Assembly: GCA_010645155.1 (NCBI GenBank)
Contig: CM021323.1
Span: forward strand, 2,523-66,522
DNA from: Tigriopus japonicus
Lineage: Eukaryota; Arthropoda; Copepoda; Harpacticoida; Harpacticidae
Reading direction: 5' to 3'
Length of the DNA stretch: 64,000 bases
Shown: piece by piece, positions 23,001-36,863 of the stretch
Position numbering within the stretch: the stretch's first letter is position 1
How the letters are laid out: each line of letters begins with the position of its first letter
Program-made: the position numbers and the translations under genes
The notes under the pieces: model-generated
Seen by the model: only the letters and a program-made list of their open reading frames with translations
Databases searched by the model: none
What the model was told of the DNA's origin: nothing

Positions 23001-23236
23001 GTGGGGTGATGATGGCTGACAAACATTAAAATTGAAGGAGAACGTCCGTTGTTGTTGTCGTCGTCGTTTTCTGTTTTAGGCTCCTTGTGAACACAGATTG
23101 CGGATAGAAATGTCGTTACTAATGAGGCAGTCATTCCCATTCCTCCGCAACTGACTAGGAATACTAAGATTTGCCATGATCATGTTTGTCTCCCATTTAC
23201 GAATCAACTCGATTCCAAAGGGACGCAGAGAGAAAG

Positions 23237-23269
23237 AGGGGTCCGTTGGGGGGAAAAGGGGGGGGGAGG
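23237..23269 (+). other. G-tract cluster with quadruplex potential
   Basis: Tracts of 4, 6 and 9 Gs, the last long enough to supply two, with loops of 6 and 4 bases, then GG after one A. Folding is inferred. Confidence 0.5.
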
Positions 23270-26200
23270 CTGATCTTGAGAGACGGGCAATTCAAGATTG
23301 TTGTTTTAGGGTACTTTTTGTGAAATGGCAAAAATCGAGGTCACTTTTCCTGCCCCTTGCCATTGAGAGAGTGTGTGTGAGAGAGAAAGATCCATACCCC
23401 GTCGACCCTTGAGCAAAAAAGCACCCACAGGGTAGTGTTCCTAAATAGAAATAGTAATTTGACCTCCTTTCCTGTGTTTTTATCCTTGTGAAGCAGAAGA
23501 AACTCACGCCAAACAGAAGCATTAGATACCTTTGATCTGATGGACATGCCTAAGGCGAAAACAACCGAGCCTTGCCTTATAACAAATGCACCTCGGACAG
23601 CCTTCAAAGTTTGTTGCAATTCAGAACGAGTTGCATTTGGACCCAGGGCAAGTTCCACTTCCATAACGAATGGCTGTGATCATCATCATTCGAACACGAG
23701 AAAGCTCGACTCAGATAAAATACAGAATGAACACGCTGAAGAACCTTCGGTCCAAGGATTTCTTCCATTTCTTTACGAAAGCAATTGTATATTACGTCGA
23801 CAATTATCCGTTCAAGATAGCATTCGAGTTCCATTTGGTCCTTAGATCGCTTTACTCGTTGAAGGAGATTATCCCAGCAATCTTTTTTGCCCGTTCCACC
23901 GTCAATTGGATCACAAAAAGTGGTCTCCCATACCCTTGGAAATGGGTGGCCTAGATCGGGTTTTGGAGCATTTCTTGCACGAATCTTGGGTAATGCGTCA
24001 ACGCAAAAAATGCCTCCAAGCTGGCCTATTTCGTGAAAGATGGCCACGCTAAAAAATGGTGTCAAGGTGTGCCATAACGAAGGCTCCCTTTATTCGAAAT
24101 TTGATTGCATTCCGTCTCCATAATAGTCTTTTCATGTAATGATTAAAAACAGATCTGATGGTCATAATCATTGGCACATCCCGAGGACCTCATTCCACAC
24201 CATTCATGTTAGACTTTAGGGTATCATTTTTAGACTTCAAACCTTTTGCCATACAAATATAAACATCACTTGCTTGGTAAATGAGAACCGCTCTCTCGTA
24301 TTTTCCCAATATGGATGTGTGAGACATTTGTATCCACAAAGTAAACGCTCCATGAGGTTGCGAGGTGCTTACTCGACAAACTGAAGGCCGGCCAATCTGG
24401 AACACTGGCTTTGGAACCCATTTGTGGTAGGTTTGGAGGCACTTTGGCAGAGCAGTCTTCTGGTCAATGGACTTCGATAATCCAAAGCTTTCCCTTCCAA
24501 GACAGGGCTCCGTCTCATCTACCTTCTACACTAAATAGTTCTATGTTCCAATGACATAGAAACCTAGTAAGGCTTGGAAGGAGGCTAGGAAAAGCAGTAC
24601 AGGAGTTGGGCCTGGCCCGAGTGGGTTGTGCCTTAATGAAGAAAAGGCGCCAAAAAGAAAGCTTTTGAGGAAAGCACATGGCCGTGCTCTCCGTCTTAGT
24701 TGTATGACAAAATTACGTTCGTAGTGGTACTAGTAGTGAAGAGAGTCAGAGTATTGGTAGTGTGAGTAACAAGCGTAGTAATACTACGTACTCGTAGTAA
24801 CCCTGCACTTGAGAGAGGCTTTCTCTCTAGTTACCCCGACCAAATCACACGCTTGAACGTTGTAATGCCTACATACATGCCCAAGAAGACGGACCAAAAG
24901 TAGGGCAGCGTCAAGTGGAAATGGAGCAAGAGGAATCTGGCGTCGCTTTTTGACTACCAACATGAAAGATTCGAAATGGAACCAAACGATAAAAACGAAA
25001 AAATAAGTCTAGAGGATCCTGCTCTTCGTCGATCAAAATCCATATTAATTCAAAACTTATTGGACTGAACTTTAATCTGCTTTATGACTCAACTTCTGCC
25101 CATTCAAGATGTTCAACTAATTCTATGCTTTTGTGAACGACAAAATAGACTTTCGAAGGTTAGGTCAGGTCATTTAAAAGCCTTTTGAGACGTTGTTGAA
25201 GTGGTTGAACATTGGATTTGAAAAGATCAATTATATGTTTGACAACAATCATCTTTTAATTTTATCACTTTCTTCCCTTCTGCTAAAGCCAAGTCAATCC
25301 AATGTGAATATGTAACTTCACGTAAATGAACTAATTAAAGGTCTTTGACTTAACGAAAAGCGAACAACTGTCCGCGATGATGATTAGATATTTACGCTTC
25401 CATTGGGGTTTTCAAACAAATTTGCGCAATTTACATTGGTCTGCGAGCAAATCGCTCACGTTTGATCAATTTCCCTTGCCCTTTCTGAGTCGAAATAATG
25501 CCTCTGTATGATGGAGCCTTTCTTACTCGAGTAAGATGAAATGCCAGATCTCTTCAGCCACGCAATTGCCCAGTATTTGTGTCAAAAATTGCGATCAATG
25601 AGACAGCTCAATGTTCATGTTTGTTTCATGGTCCATCATAATCCTCTTGGAAACGTATGTTGAGTAACAGATAGGGAAGATACTTTGGTGAGATAGAGCG
25701 AATCTGCTCCACTGCTGTGTGTCTAAAGTCCAACGACCCAACGTGTTTATGAATGACGACTCCAACCCGAACAATGAATTGTTTTCTCTTCAAAGATCTT
25801 GATTTTTCGCCTAAGAGTCACCCTATCGTCATCGTCTTTCTCGTCGCCTATGATTTGCTCAGAGCTCCTCAAGAACACTGAGAAGCTATGCTACGAGTGG
25901 CGTGGATGAACTAGTGCTTTGGGCTTTTGGGGTGAGTGACGGTCGTTGATGCAATGGTCGAGCATGTAAAGTTGGCTGAAAAACAGCCTAATGTTTCCAT
26001 GTGATTCCTATCAGTGTCCGAGATCTTCCTCTGTTGACTCTCGACACAAACTAGTTGATATTTGAAGGCTGAATAGAAAATCCGACGTTTGTTTTGCTCT
26101 ACGATCTTGTACGTAATGTGCAAGCCAGATCCATCAAGCCAGGTTCATCTTAACTTAATGACACCAAATCTGTATCTATATTAGTAGGGTTATTTTGTTA

Positions 26201-26735
26201 ACAAAAATTCTTGTTATTGCCAATGGAAGTCATTTTATTCGTAATATATTTATAGGTCAGTTGTTGAGCACATTATGAAGTGAAGTACAACCATAGTAGA
26301 AGCATAGAAATACGGAGTAGAAATATCCTTGCACGAGTAAAGTGTCAGTAGATAAGCTCTTTTTTCAATGGCAAAAACTCAGTTTTTGTACTGAGTCTAC
26401 GAATACTCGAGCGAGGTTATTTCTATTGTTGCTTACTTTGCTTCAACTATACTTCCAAAAGCCCTGAACAACTGACTTTAATTATACGTCGAAACATTAA
26501 AATATTGTGCATGCCCTTCTAATCCATTTGGACCGCATTCCATATATGTATCATCCTGGTTATCCAATCTCTTCCTTGGCTGAAAGTCCAACCTTCGTGG
26601 AATCTAGTGACACGAACCGTATCGAGCCCATGCTCCACCCTTCAACGCCTTCCGAAGTCCCATCAAACTCTTTGGACTCTTCCCGGTTTCCTCTTTCTCT
26701 CTTTCTCTGCACGTTCCAACATTTCCCCCATACCA

Positions 26736-26763
26736 AGTGAGTGAATGAGTGAGTGAGTGAGTG
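26736..26763. repeat. (GTGA)n microsatellite
   Basis: About seven GTGA units with one GAAT variant. Confidence 0.9.
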
Positions 26764-29700
26764 CAGCTGCCCAAGGGAGAATACGTACCGTACATAGGGA
26801 CCGAGGGACCAACTCAAGTCGGTCGAAGCCACTCGGAAAGCAGCAGAAGGGGTGAAAATGAAAGGGGAAAACGGGGGTTGGAAAAAGGTGAATGCCCTTT
26901 CGTTGGAGGAACATTTGTTCATAAAAGTGATGGCTAAGTATAATCAGATGAGAGAGCGCCATGATTGTTTAGGAAAAGGGTCCTTTCTTGATGGAGCTGG
27001 ACAGGATGGAACGATCTGTTTTGTTTATAACATGAATGCAGGCTTCTGCTGGTTGCTGAACATTAGGGCTCATTGTTTTGAAAAAAAATCATACAGAGTT
27101 CTTACTGACTCTCAAAGTGTGTTCAATTAATCGAGGCACTTTTTGAGTCCATATTTGTGATAGATCCGATATGGGCACGCATTCAATTCTAGCTCTGTTT
27201 AGCAAGAATTGTTTGAGGGAACCACGTCCATTCTCAAAGCCCAATAACATCAAGTTCGTAAACAAGCTTTAGCACAAAAATTCTAGATATGCTGAGCCCT
27301 GCCAGTATTGAACCAAAAGCCCGAAAGCCTTTGTGCTCAATTGCTCAAGCTGTAACAACGTATGAAAGCCTACTATGAAGAATGGGACAACTCCAGGGAG
27401 ACACGAATACTGCTACATACTAACCGGGTAAGTTAGTGAGTGAGAGAGAAATAATGCGTCCTAAAATACGATCGAAGCCATGCTTGGGACCAATTGGATT
27501 GATCCATTTACATACTAAAGCCATTTGCCACGTCAAAAGGACGTCAAACTGAAGCAGAGTTGAAAATAGAGAACGATTAGGCCATCCGTTTCAAGTTCAG
27601 TTATTAAGAAACAAGGCATAGAAACTGAGAAAATATCAATCTTTTAGCCCTCCACATCTAAGAGCACTATGTTTGGTGTCGTTTTTTGTTGCAAATTCCC
27701 AAGTTGATTTTAGAGTATTTCAGATAACTACAATTTTTACGGTCCTTTCGCAAAATAAAGTTATTGGGTCATCTGGTTCAAGTTTAACATTTCAGCAGGG
27801 GCAAAGAGTATCAAGCACTGAAATGCAAACATAAATCTCTAATTCTCAAGCCAAAAAAATATAAATATCTTTATCCCTTTGCTCCCAAGGGAATTTTGGT
27901 TACAATAGTTCAGAGTAGCAAATTTGCAAAAAAAACTCAAAGCATAACAACATAAAAAATTGATGTTTCCCTTTAACTGTTTTATACAGGCGTGTTTGGG
28001 AAGTTTGTTTTACAACGAGACGACTAGTTGAAACATACCGAAACATAAATAGACTACAAATTTTATATTGCAATGTTTCTCCATTTCTCATGGGTATTTT
28101 TCTCGTTAAGTCTTCCTTGAATAGCGCCGATGTTTAGCTTTCTGGGGATCTCGTTATGAATGGACCAGATGGTAGCACCAAATAGCTGCTGGATTGCACC
28201 TCGAAAAAGGCCACAGTAACTTACGATCTCCTAATATACCAGTAGTTCTGGAGTGAAGCAATCTTGAAACTTGATCTCTCCGTGTTCTCCAACATGCTCA
28301 AAATCACGTGATAACAAGTCAGAATTTGGACTGCCCCGCATGATTGTCTTGTTCATGGAGCGTTCCTTGTTAATGGTCAGGTTGTGCGGGCAGATCATCC
28401 CAAAGATTGGAGTTCTCACCACTCGTTATGGACGAACAATCGAACGGTGGTAGTCAAAGCACCGCACATCACAAGATAGAGGTGTCGTGAAAGATATGAT
28501 GACCTGACCTGATCCCCTAATACCGAATTAGGAAGTATAAAGTGAGCTAGCAGCCCAACGAGCCTCCACGATCCAAGTGCATCCATCCTGATGCTGCTTC
28601 TGCATCGCTTAGGGAATGCTGATGGGTCTTGCGTTAGCCAAATTTTTAAGTTAGCATTCTAATTGGACTCAATATTATGTGCTACGCATAACAAGGAGCA
28701 TAAGAGATGTATCGTCATTCATCCATCCTCCAGCCAATGCATACTGTACCGTACCTTCTTGAATGAGGCCAACATGATGATATGATGGAAGGTTTCTCAC
28801 CCTAGACCCGCATAATTTAGTGCCTCGTCAGTTTGCAGTGCATACCTGTGCATTAAGTCTTAACAAAAAGGTACTTTCAATTAGCCAGATGTCGTCCCAA
28901 CAGGAATGGATTTCATGCCATCCACGGTTTGATATAGCCTGGGCAAAGAAATAGTGAGGGAATAGGGAGGTATTTTTCGTGTAAAGATCCAGGAAGAAAA
29001 TGAACCGCATCTGAGTCCCTCCTCTCATCTTGCCTTGAAACTAACTACGTGATTGGAATCCTGGAAAAAAAAAGTTTCGTCCAAATGGACAAACACACCT
29101 TTGGACACTGGAAATGATCGATGGATCACATACGTTTGCTATGATGACTTCAATAACACCTCGTCTAAGGAAAAGGCTGAAGTAAAAAACGGCTCGCTTT
29201 TTACTGGCAGTCCCCATCCAGTGTACAGCGTACTGTGGGCTACCTTTTGTTTTCATTGAGTTGAAACAGTGTAAATGATGAAATTTCCAACAATTGCCTG
29301 TCCTAGGTAATACAGATCGAGAATCATCAAATCCTTAGGGCTCATTTCCCGGACACGAAATCGAACATGAGAAAAGAACCAGGGTTTCATCATCCAGGGG
29401 CTCCTCGTGCTCCCTTCCCGATTTTATGACGCTTCTCGACGACGTGTTTTGTCAGGAAAATGAATTTAGGCCAAAAACCTGTCTCGAGTGGTATTTTTTT
29501 CAAGTGGAAATATCAACCAACGCACGGGGAAAACGCAGCCAAAAACCATTTTCGGAGCTTTAAAAGCTGTGTACAAAAGAGCGTAGTCCACACGGTCAAC
29601 GGCATTCTTGAGGTTCCTTTTCCCTACAATATTTGGAAGGCTGTGACAGTCAAGCGTGATGAAATCGACCGAACTCATTAACTTCCTAGAGTACGAGTTC

Positions 29701-31534
29701 AAAGAAACGCTTTACCATTTTCCGCCGTGCCAAGCCCACCGCCATCAATTCAATCGAAATCCATTCCCAATGCCTGCGAATGTATGTTGATGGCTGATTT
29801 GACGAACACATTTGCTCATCTGAACTCACAATTACTTACTTGCGAACGTACATTGAGGGAGTTGGTTGGTTGGTTGGTTGCCTGGATGTTTGTTGTTCAA
29901 AGCGAATTTTTAGACGTCTCTCCCCTCTTTCCACGTACTCGCATCACCTGTTTCAACATTTTTGATTACCCACCCGCTGCGGTTGCAACCAATTCCAAGG
30001 CAATTCGTCATTGGAACCCAATTCTTTGGGGAAAAGCGAGAAGGCGCTTAATTCGATGAAAACCAAAAAGCGCCATGAACACAAGACTTGGTGGCTGGCG
30101 TGCATGCGAATTTTTTATTGCTTTTTTTCCTTGGGAGGTCGATGCTTTCAGAGACTTTGATTGTACATTGTCACAATGCAATAGCTTGTCAGCAAGGTTT
30201 TGAGACTTGATCCATCCATTCAAAAAAACGTAGTGCTATTAGTTGCAGTTCTTCTGTCCACCTCGACTGGGATGCATTATCGAAATGTCTGGTCATCGAT
30301 GGTCGTCGAAATGCATTCCATTAAGTTCTTGGTTTACTTTCCGAGTGCCCAATTTGTCAAGACAATGAGCTCCGGTTCTAAAAAATTGAACAATATCGAG
30401 GTCTTAGCGTCAATCGACATCAAGTTGTAATCAGGTTAAAGGTTGTGAACTGCAATTCCAAGTCAGCTTTTCTCACCCTGGTAAGTAAGGTCTACTACGT
30501 TCTTCGTAAGTCGCATCTCAAGACTCGAAGAGCTGCGGGCCGAAGCTCGTGTCAATTTGATGGATTGCCGAGTTTCCTTCAACTGAGGTGATGATAATAC
30601 GAGCCTCATGGGGCGATGAGCACCCTTGTGGGGGGCCTTGATTTTTCAACTTTTTTCTTGAACGTACACATTTCCTAGTACGACCCGTATGTTAGAGCCT
30701 TCAATTGAAGAAAATGGAGCCACGCCCCTACTTTGAGGTCAATTCCATTTTTGATTCACATCATTCACCGAGATTGTAACACATTGCTTAATCCTCTTAT
30801 GGCTTATTAAAGTTTATTCCAACGAGATGAAATAAGCCACATGTTCTCGCAAATGAACTTTATTTTACAATTGATATCGAAGGTATTTGAAGGCATGTTT
30901 GTTACTGATTAACACACATATCCATCAAACCAAAACCACTTGATATGTCTGAATGAGTAATTTTCGTTGACTTACTTTTCAACTTTTCACTTGAATGGGA
31001 TACCACGGAAAGGAAACAGTGGGTCCTTCACAAACAAGAGGTTTTTGGACCCTCCCTTGGGAAGTGTGGGCCTTAGGCTAGGCCTATCAAAAAATCTTGC
31101 ATGCAAAAGGGTTTGTCATTTCCTTATCCATTGTTAACCATAAAACAACCACCTTGGTAAAGCAATTTCTGGCGTGGCCATTTTAAAAAGGTTTGTACCA
31201 TTGTGAAGATTACAATGTCGGCTGTTTTACAGAGGGCATAATTCGCCTTGTTAAACCACAGCTCTGAATCGAGGAACCAAAAAACCAATCCGTAACAGCG
31301 ACTGTGGGTTCCAAGAGAATAGCAGGGAGCCTTGGGCCAACCGTCAGGAGGGATACTATTAATTTTAATTGAGAAGTTAGTAAAATATTTATTGTAGCCA
31401 AGGGGCGCAGGAGATCATCCCGGTTCCCAAAAGCCCGTCAAACCTTTCTCGCACATGTCGTTGTTCTTTTTTTGCTTTGAGTTTTCCTTCTTCCCAATTG
31501 CTCAGACATCATTTGGGCAAGACAAAGCCAACTG

Positions 31535-32007
31535 CTAACGGAAGAAATGAAAAAAATCCAGCTTCTTGGGTGGATACTGGGCGGGCAATTTCAAGTCACG
31601 GGGAGAAATTGTGATTGAGAGCTTGTCCTCACCATTGGGGCTGTTATTGTCTTGAATGAATCGCAAGGCACGATCGAACTCGAACCAATCGAATTGTGAA
31701 GAAAAAATTGAATGAATGGGAACGGTTGCTTGGAGGCAGATCGTCGCCATATATCGTATGATGCCATCAATGGCGTTTCGAAGTCGCCACCGCAACGAGT
31801 CGTACGTTTTCTCATGATTTGGATAGGAACACTGGCTCCGATATTAGCTGACTTGCCTAGTTCGATGCGGGTTCACATGGCTTTAGAAGTCATTTGCTTT
31901 CGGTGAGTGACCATTTTGGATACTTCAATCATACTATTGATAACGAAGTCGTGAATGGCTTGGCGCACTTTCCTCCAAACCGCAAGTTTGGAGGCTTCCT
32001 GTGTCAT
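31535..32007 (-). CDS. Weak candidate coding region, broken or spliced, unknown
   Basis: An ATG at 32007 opens a 44-residue frame that stops at 31873. It includes WRKVRQAIHDFVINSMIE. A second frame, open from 31843, reads to a TAG at 31535-31537 and includes RWRLRNAIDGIIRYMATI and FDWFEFDRALRFIQD. The two helical segments resemble each other (W-R-x-x-R-x-A-I-x-D). The two frames could be joined by a short intron ending at a CAG in the overlap, or be parts of a frameshifted relic. No family is recognised, and other frames here are also open, so chance remains likely. Confidence 0.2.
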
Positions 32008-33032
32008 TTTTGAACAATCCACCGCTTATTGATTTTGGCATGCCAAGCAAGCAAGTTACCATGGACAGCATGCTTTTGTGTGCATTTGCTCAATCCTCCT
32101 TGTGATGATCTTGATTTTTATGACTACCAAACATGAATGCGCAATGGAATAAGCTGTACATTTTTGTAAAACGGGATACAAACAAAGCATCATTGATTTG
32201 TGCCAAAGCAGAGCTGATTCTTCCCGATTCTTTGACGTCATTGTCTTGAGTTTGTTGGTGTGCGTGTAGAAAAACTTGGTCAAATCACTCGGACAACGTA
32301 TATTTAAAACGAGATCACTGAGCTCAAAGTGATAAAGATTTTTCCTCGAGAAGTGTAACACCTTCATAAATTTCATCTGGAAGCATTCTTGAGATCCTGA
32401 AAACGGACAACTGACTCATTAGAAAAACAATAAAAACAAATAAAATACTTGCCAATAAGTCAAAGAGTCCGTTCGACCTCAAATGACGTCAAACCAAGGG
32501 ATCTCTGGATCGAGTCACCGGGATCAAGCACAAGATTGGCCTTCTGTTTGAAAAACGTACACTCATTGCTCCTTCTCTAGCGCAAAAACAAGTTTATCAT
32601 ATCAGCGTTTGTAGGTAGCAATGAAATCGAGAGTTGTTTGGATGACAAAGCCGCTTCAAATATCCCCGTCATTTGATTTCTTTGGCCTTGGAATGATGTC
32701 ATTTTTCATTTCTTTTCTATAAATGTCTGCTGACCTGCTGACCCTTGTTAGAGCTTGGGGAAAATAATTTTATCATTTGGGAAAACAAAGTTACCATCGA
32801 AATATGGAGACACGATCCTTTCTTGTGGCGTGACCCCCTCAGCTCTCGCTAAAAGACGGAATAGTGAATGTAAACAAACATATCATTAAATGAAAATATT
32901 GCTTTGACAATCCTACGATCACATGCCCTGGTAACAGCACCGGATGAGAGTGCAAAAGATTCGCCCAATGTACGAGGAGTAACTTGTTGGCTGACTTGGA
33001 GGCGACAGTCAAGAACACCCCCATATTATACT

Positions 33033-33106
33033 GAGTGCCATCAAGTCAAACTTTGATCAGTTGATCAGGGGGAGTTAGTTATCAGTTGACTTTTGCTGAG
33101 GCACTC
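33033..33106. repeat. Nested inverted repeat, 74 bp
   Basis: Outer arms GAGTGCC/GGCACTC and inner arms AAGTCAA/TTGACTT are both perfect, enclosing two TGATCA palindromes. No target-site duplication is seen at the ends. Confidence 0.6.
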
Positions 33107-36100
33107 TTGTTTGTCTCCAACGCAAACATCATTAGGTCATTCTGAACGAAATTTGTCGCACTCATCGTTAACTCACGATGTGGAACATTTTCCGCTTCCA
33201 ACCTTAACTTTGGGCGTGATATCGCTTATGGCATAGTGAAGGATTCCAAATGTTCATTGGCCTTAATGTTTTTAAATCTGTTGTTCCCACCATTCGGGAT
33301 ATTGACCTACTACTTGTAGACATATGATTCGATTTGCGTCATTGCCCAGCATTTTAGTCAAGCCTTTCATTAGACTCTAAAAGCACCACTGGATGTCTAA
33401 TTCCAAACATACTCTCGTTACTTACAGAACTTCTATGGGCCTGACTTGTGTACACAGGGCCATTGCTTCACACCTTAGATTCAATGCATTGAGCACAGAG
33501 GCTTTCTTTGCCAGCCATGCAAGTCTCAGTTCGAAGGGGTAGTGTACTGTGTGAAAGTATCCCCTTATTCCCTTTTGAACAGACAACCCAGACAGGCAAA
33601 CATGGCCGACAGGCAAGGAAAGAAAGAAAGAGCTGCACACAGACGCTCCAACGTCAGGGAGATGTAGGCCTAGACACTTTCAAAGTAGGCCTACCTTTGC
33701 TAATCGTGACGTGAGGTACTGAAAAGCCGGCTAACTTGTTGGCCCGAGTGGGCAGTAAGCTACCAGCCAGAAATGATAAAAGGATGGAGGAGAACGACGA
33801 AGACGACGACGAGGACTTTGTTGGACCTGAGATCTATTCGTCCATTTGGCAATCTTTACTGCAAAGTCTGTTGAACGCTTTCGCCAAGAACCTAACCGGA
33901 AGCAGTCGTTCTTGAGAGAGAAGCCAGAAGTAGGCCCAAGCCCAGGAGCCAAAATAAAGGCCGGTGGGCAGCTCAATGCAACTGACTCTTGCTGGCCTGG
34001 CGTCTACGAAGTCGTCTAGCCACTGGGAAGCGTCGCTTGTCTCTGAAGTACTACTTCTACTACTTCTTCTTCAACAACAACAACCTCTACTTCACCAACG
34101 TTCACCCAGAGCTAAGAGACAAACACTCATTGGAAGTTCCTTGTGTGTATGTGTGTGTGTCGTGAGCAAAGAGTACGAACGTTTTGTAAATCTGTCTGTA
34201 CTCCGTGGAACACACTCACTCACCCATTCATTCGTGAACAACACGAGGCATGGAAAAAGAGGACGTATTTAGGCCATTTCAACATTGAAGGCATGGCCGG
34301 GATTTAGGCAGGTTTCCAATTCGAAAGCAGTAAAAAATGGTCCTCTGAGATGACGTATTAAGAATTTTGAGCATGCTTACAAGTCTCATGATGAGTGTGA
34401 TTGGAGGAAAATGGGTCAACCACCAAGAATAGATCATATTACCCAAACAGAACTAGCAAATTTGATTTCAAGTTGGCGACAAATTTGGCCGGACAGAGAG
34501 GGATGGGAGGTTGACGTTTAGGTTGAAATTGACCGAATAAAATGAACAGTCCGGACAGAACCGTGTTTAATTGATTAAAAATGGCCAAGTGCCATGATGA
34601 AGGTTCATTTTGAAGCTCAAAATTAGTCACCTTTGGTTTGGCTGACTCATTGTGATGGGCTTTGTATACCAAGATCGAAAGTAATCATCTAGAATAAACA
34701 ACCTTGTCGGCCTTTCATTCGTCTTTTTTTCAAAGGTATGGAACAGTCTTTCATATCTCGTTGTCCCACGAAAAAAGGTCTTTTGACATTTCACGATAAG
34801 CCTTCATGCCTTTCCGCGAAAGGTTGCAGACCTTTCTTGGAACAATTCCCTTGTAATTGCCAATTTCCATGGAACCGTCTCCATTGGCCGATGTAATTTT
34901 CTTTTCCAGGAATGGGTTTCTCATTTCAGAACGTCATTTGCTCTTGAATATTCTTCATCTTGAGCCATGGAATATCAGAATATCTCGGAAGAATGGCGCC
35001 TGAAGACGCTTTGGGAATACGTCCCCTCACGAGATAATCGCGGCATCCGTAGAGAATTGCTCGATATTCCCTGGACTATTGCTTAGGGTTATTTACTGCA
35101 TGTTGCATTATCTTTGTACCATCAGGAGGAAGCCACATTATCTCATTGGACGAACGTAGGGTCCCAGTGTACTGCCAAAGTAGCATTGAAATCTTCGTTG
35201 TCCTTATTGCTCATCATTCATCATAATTTGTTTCATGTACGTAGGAAATAAAATAATATGCTTAGAGATCACCTCGAGAGGAAGGGTCCTGGCTAAAGAA
35301 TGTTGGGCCCACTTTTTTGTAACTTCTTCGTCTTGAAACTGTCGCGTTTTGCCTTGAGCAAATGGAACCTTCCTCTTGGCTCTTGAATTCCGGTGTGAGA
35401 AACCCTTGTTCCGAGGAACGCTTGAATGCCTAAAGAGGCTTTCTTGCTTGTGGATCATAGGGAACGCACAAGACGGGTCAGTTGGGATCAGGAATCTTTA
35501 ACTTTGACATTTCTCGGGTGGGGAGGGGCAAAGAACTAAAATGTCTTCATATTCATTAAGCGGGAAAAGCTAACAAATTTTGAAGTAGTCCACGTACCAA
35601 GGCAAATTTTAAGTCACTTAAAAGAAGACGTCTTCTATTTTTGTTAAAAATAAATAGATTGTATTTCTTATTAGTCATTGTGACGCTGTTGTGTTCAAGC
35701 TGTGAATTCACTATCTATTAAGGTTAGATATTTGAGATGAGAAAAATAATCGTTATGGATATTGTGACCAAAAGCAAAAGCTACCAAAAGCTGTGGCAAA
35801 GTGGGTCGTCTTGTACTGTTCCTTGTACAAGCACCCTTCGAACTCCCACAGGGCCCAAAGCCTCGTCCATTGTTAGCTCGCCGGTTCCTTCTTTTTTCTT
35901 CAGTCCACGGCCTCTTTGCCTTTCTTTCTCCACTGGATGGAGGAGAACGAAGGCCGGACATTCGGCTAGTCCTTAAAACATTCCTTCTCTTTCTCCGGTC
36001 GTTTTCCTGAAGGCCCCTCCAACAGAATATTATAGTGGGGATTCTCTTGGAACCATCTAAAGGTCGGAACGGTTCGGGGCCTTGTCCCAATGCTTGAGGG

Positions 36101-36825
36101 CCCTTAGAGGGCGTGTACATGTCTGAAAAGGAAGTAAGAGAAACCTGATCCTACTAGTTTGGTAGACGAGTGTACATAGTTGCCGCCAGCTAAAAATGAA
36201 AGGAGCCGAAACGTATCAGGACAACTGGCAAGAGAAACTCTGCAGCTGGAAACGACCTTGAAAAGTTGCCGCCTTGAAAATCAGTGAGAGTGAAAAGGAT
36301 CCTAAAAGAATATGTTTGAAGATCAAAGCTGCCCAGTAAAATGAGTCTACGATACAATCGCTTGGCTTTGATATTGTTCTAAATCCTTGTTGCATTTACT
36401 GTAGAAGTGCGAAGCTCAGTACCATGGGCTCAAGCCACATTGGGGAAAATCAAGATGATCCACATGGCAGATGTGCTGAACATACACAGATCAACTGTCA
36501 AGCCTTGTTTTGTCTTAGCTCGTTAAGTGACCTTTTTCCTATATTCTTTTTTGCTCTGTTAGCTTTTCGCCCTGTTAAAGTACGAACAACTCGATGAATG
36601 CAATGTATTGTACGAAGATTGGAGTAGAAGGTCCTACGTAACTAATCTCGCGAGAAACTATGACAAACACATGATGCTCTGAGAATGCCAAAACGAACAA
36701 GAACACCCACATTGTACCTTACTTACCAAGGGATGCTCAGGTCAATTCTCTCACATCCATCTTTCAAAGTGAGTGACAACTCGAAGGACTTGTCTCTTTA
36801 CGTGTTGAAAGACACGCCTCATGCG

Positions 36826-36863
36826 CTTCTTTCTTTCTCTCTCTCTCTCTCTTTTTCTCTCCC
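36826..36863. repeat. CT-rich microsatellite
   Basis: CTTT units grading into a (CT)n run and back to CTTTTT. Confidence 0.9.

Larger units (their letters stand above)
20088..31534. other. Long gene-free stretch
   Basis: No domain, RNA gene or intact transposon recognised. Points of note: a G-tract cluster (23237-23269), overlapping minus-strand frames at 23341-24065, a GTGA microsatellite (26736-26763) and AGGTCA direct repeats (25162-25172 and, inverted, 28500-28510). Frames around 28231-28453 are open in several registers and so uninformative. It could be intergenic or a very large intron. Confidence 0.35.

Noticed and set aside
28081..28500. Several protein-like minus-strand readings around a GTAAGT site
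   Set aside because: All three registers are open and give equally plausible peptides, so there is no basis to choose one.
35695..36120. 141-codon minus-strand ORF starting with ATG
   Set aside because: Rich in Arg, Pro and Ser with no domain or splice context, and a length that is expected a few times by chance in a window of this size.
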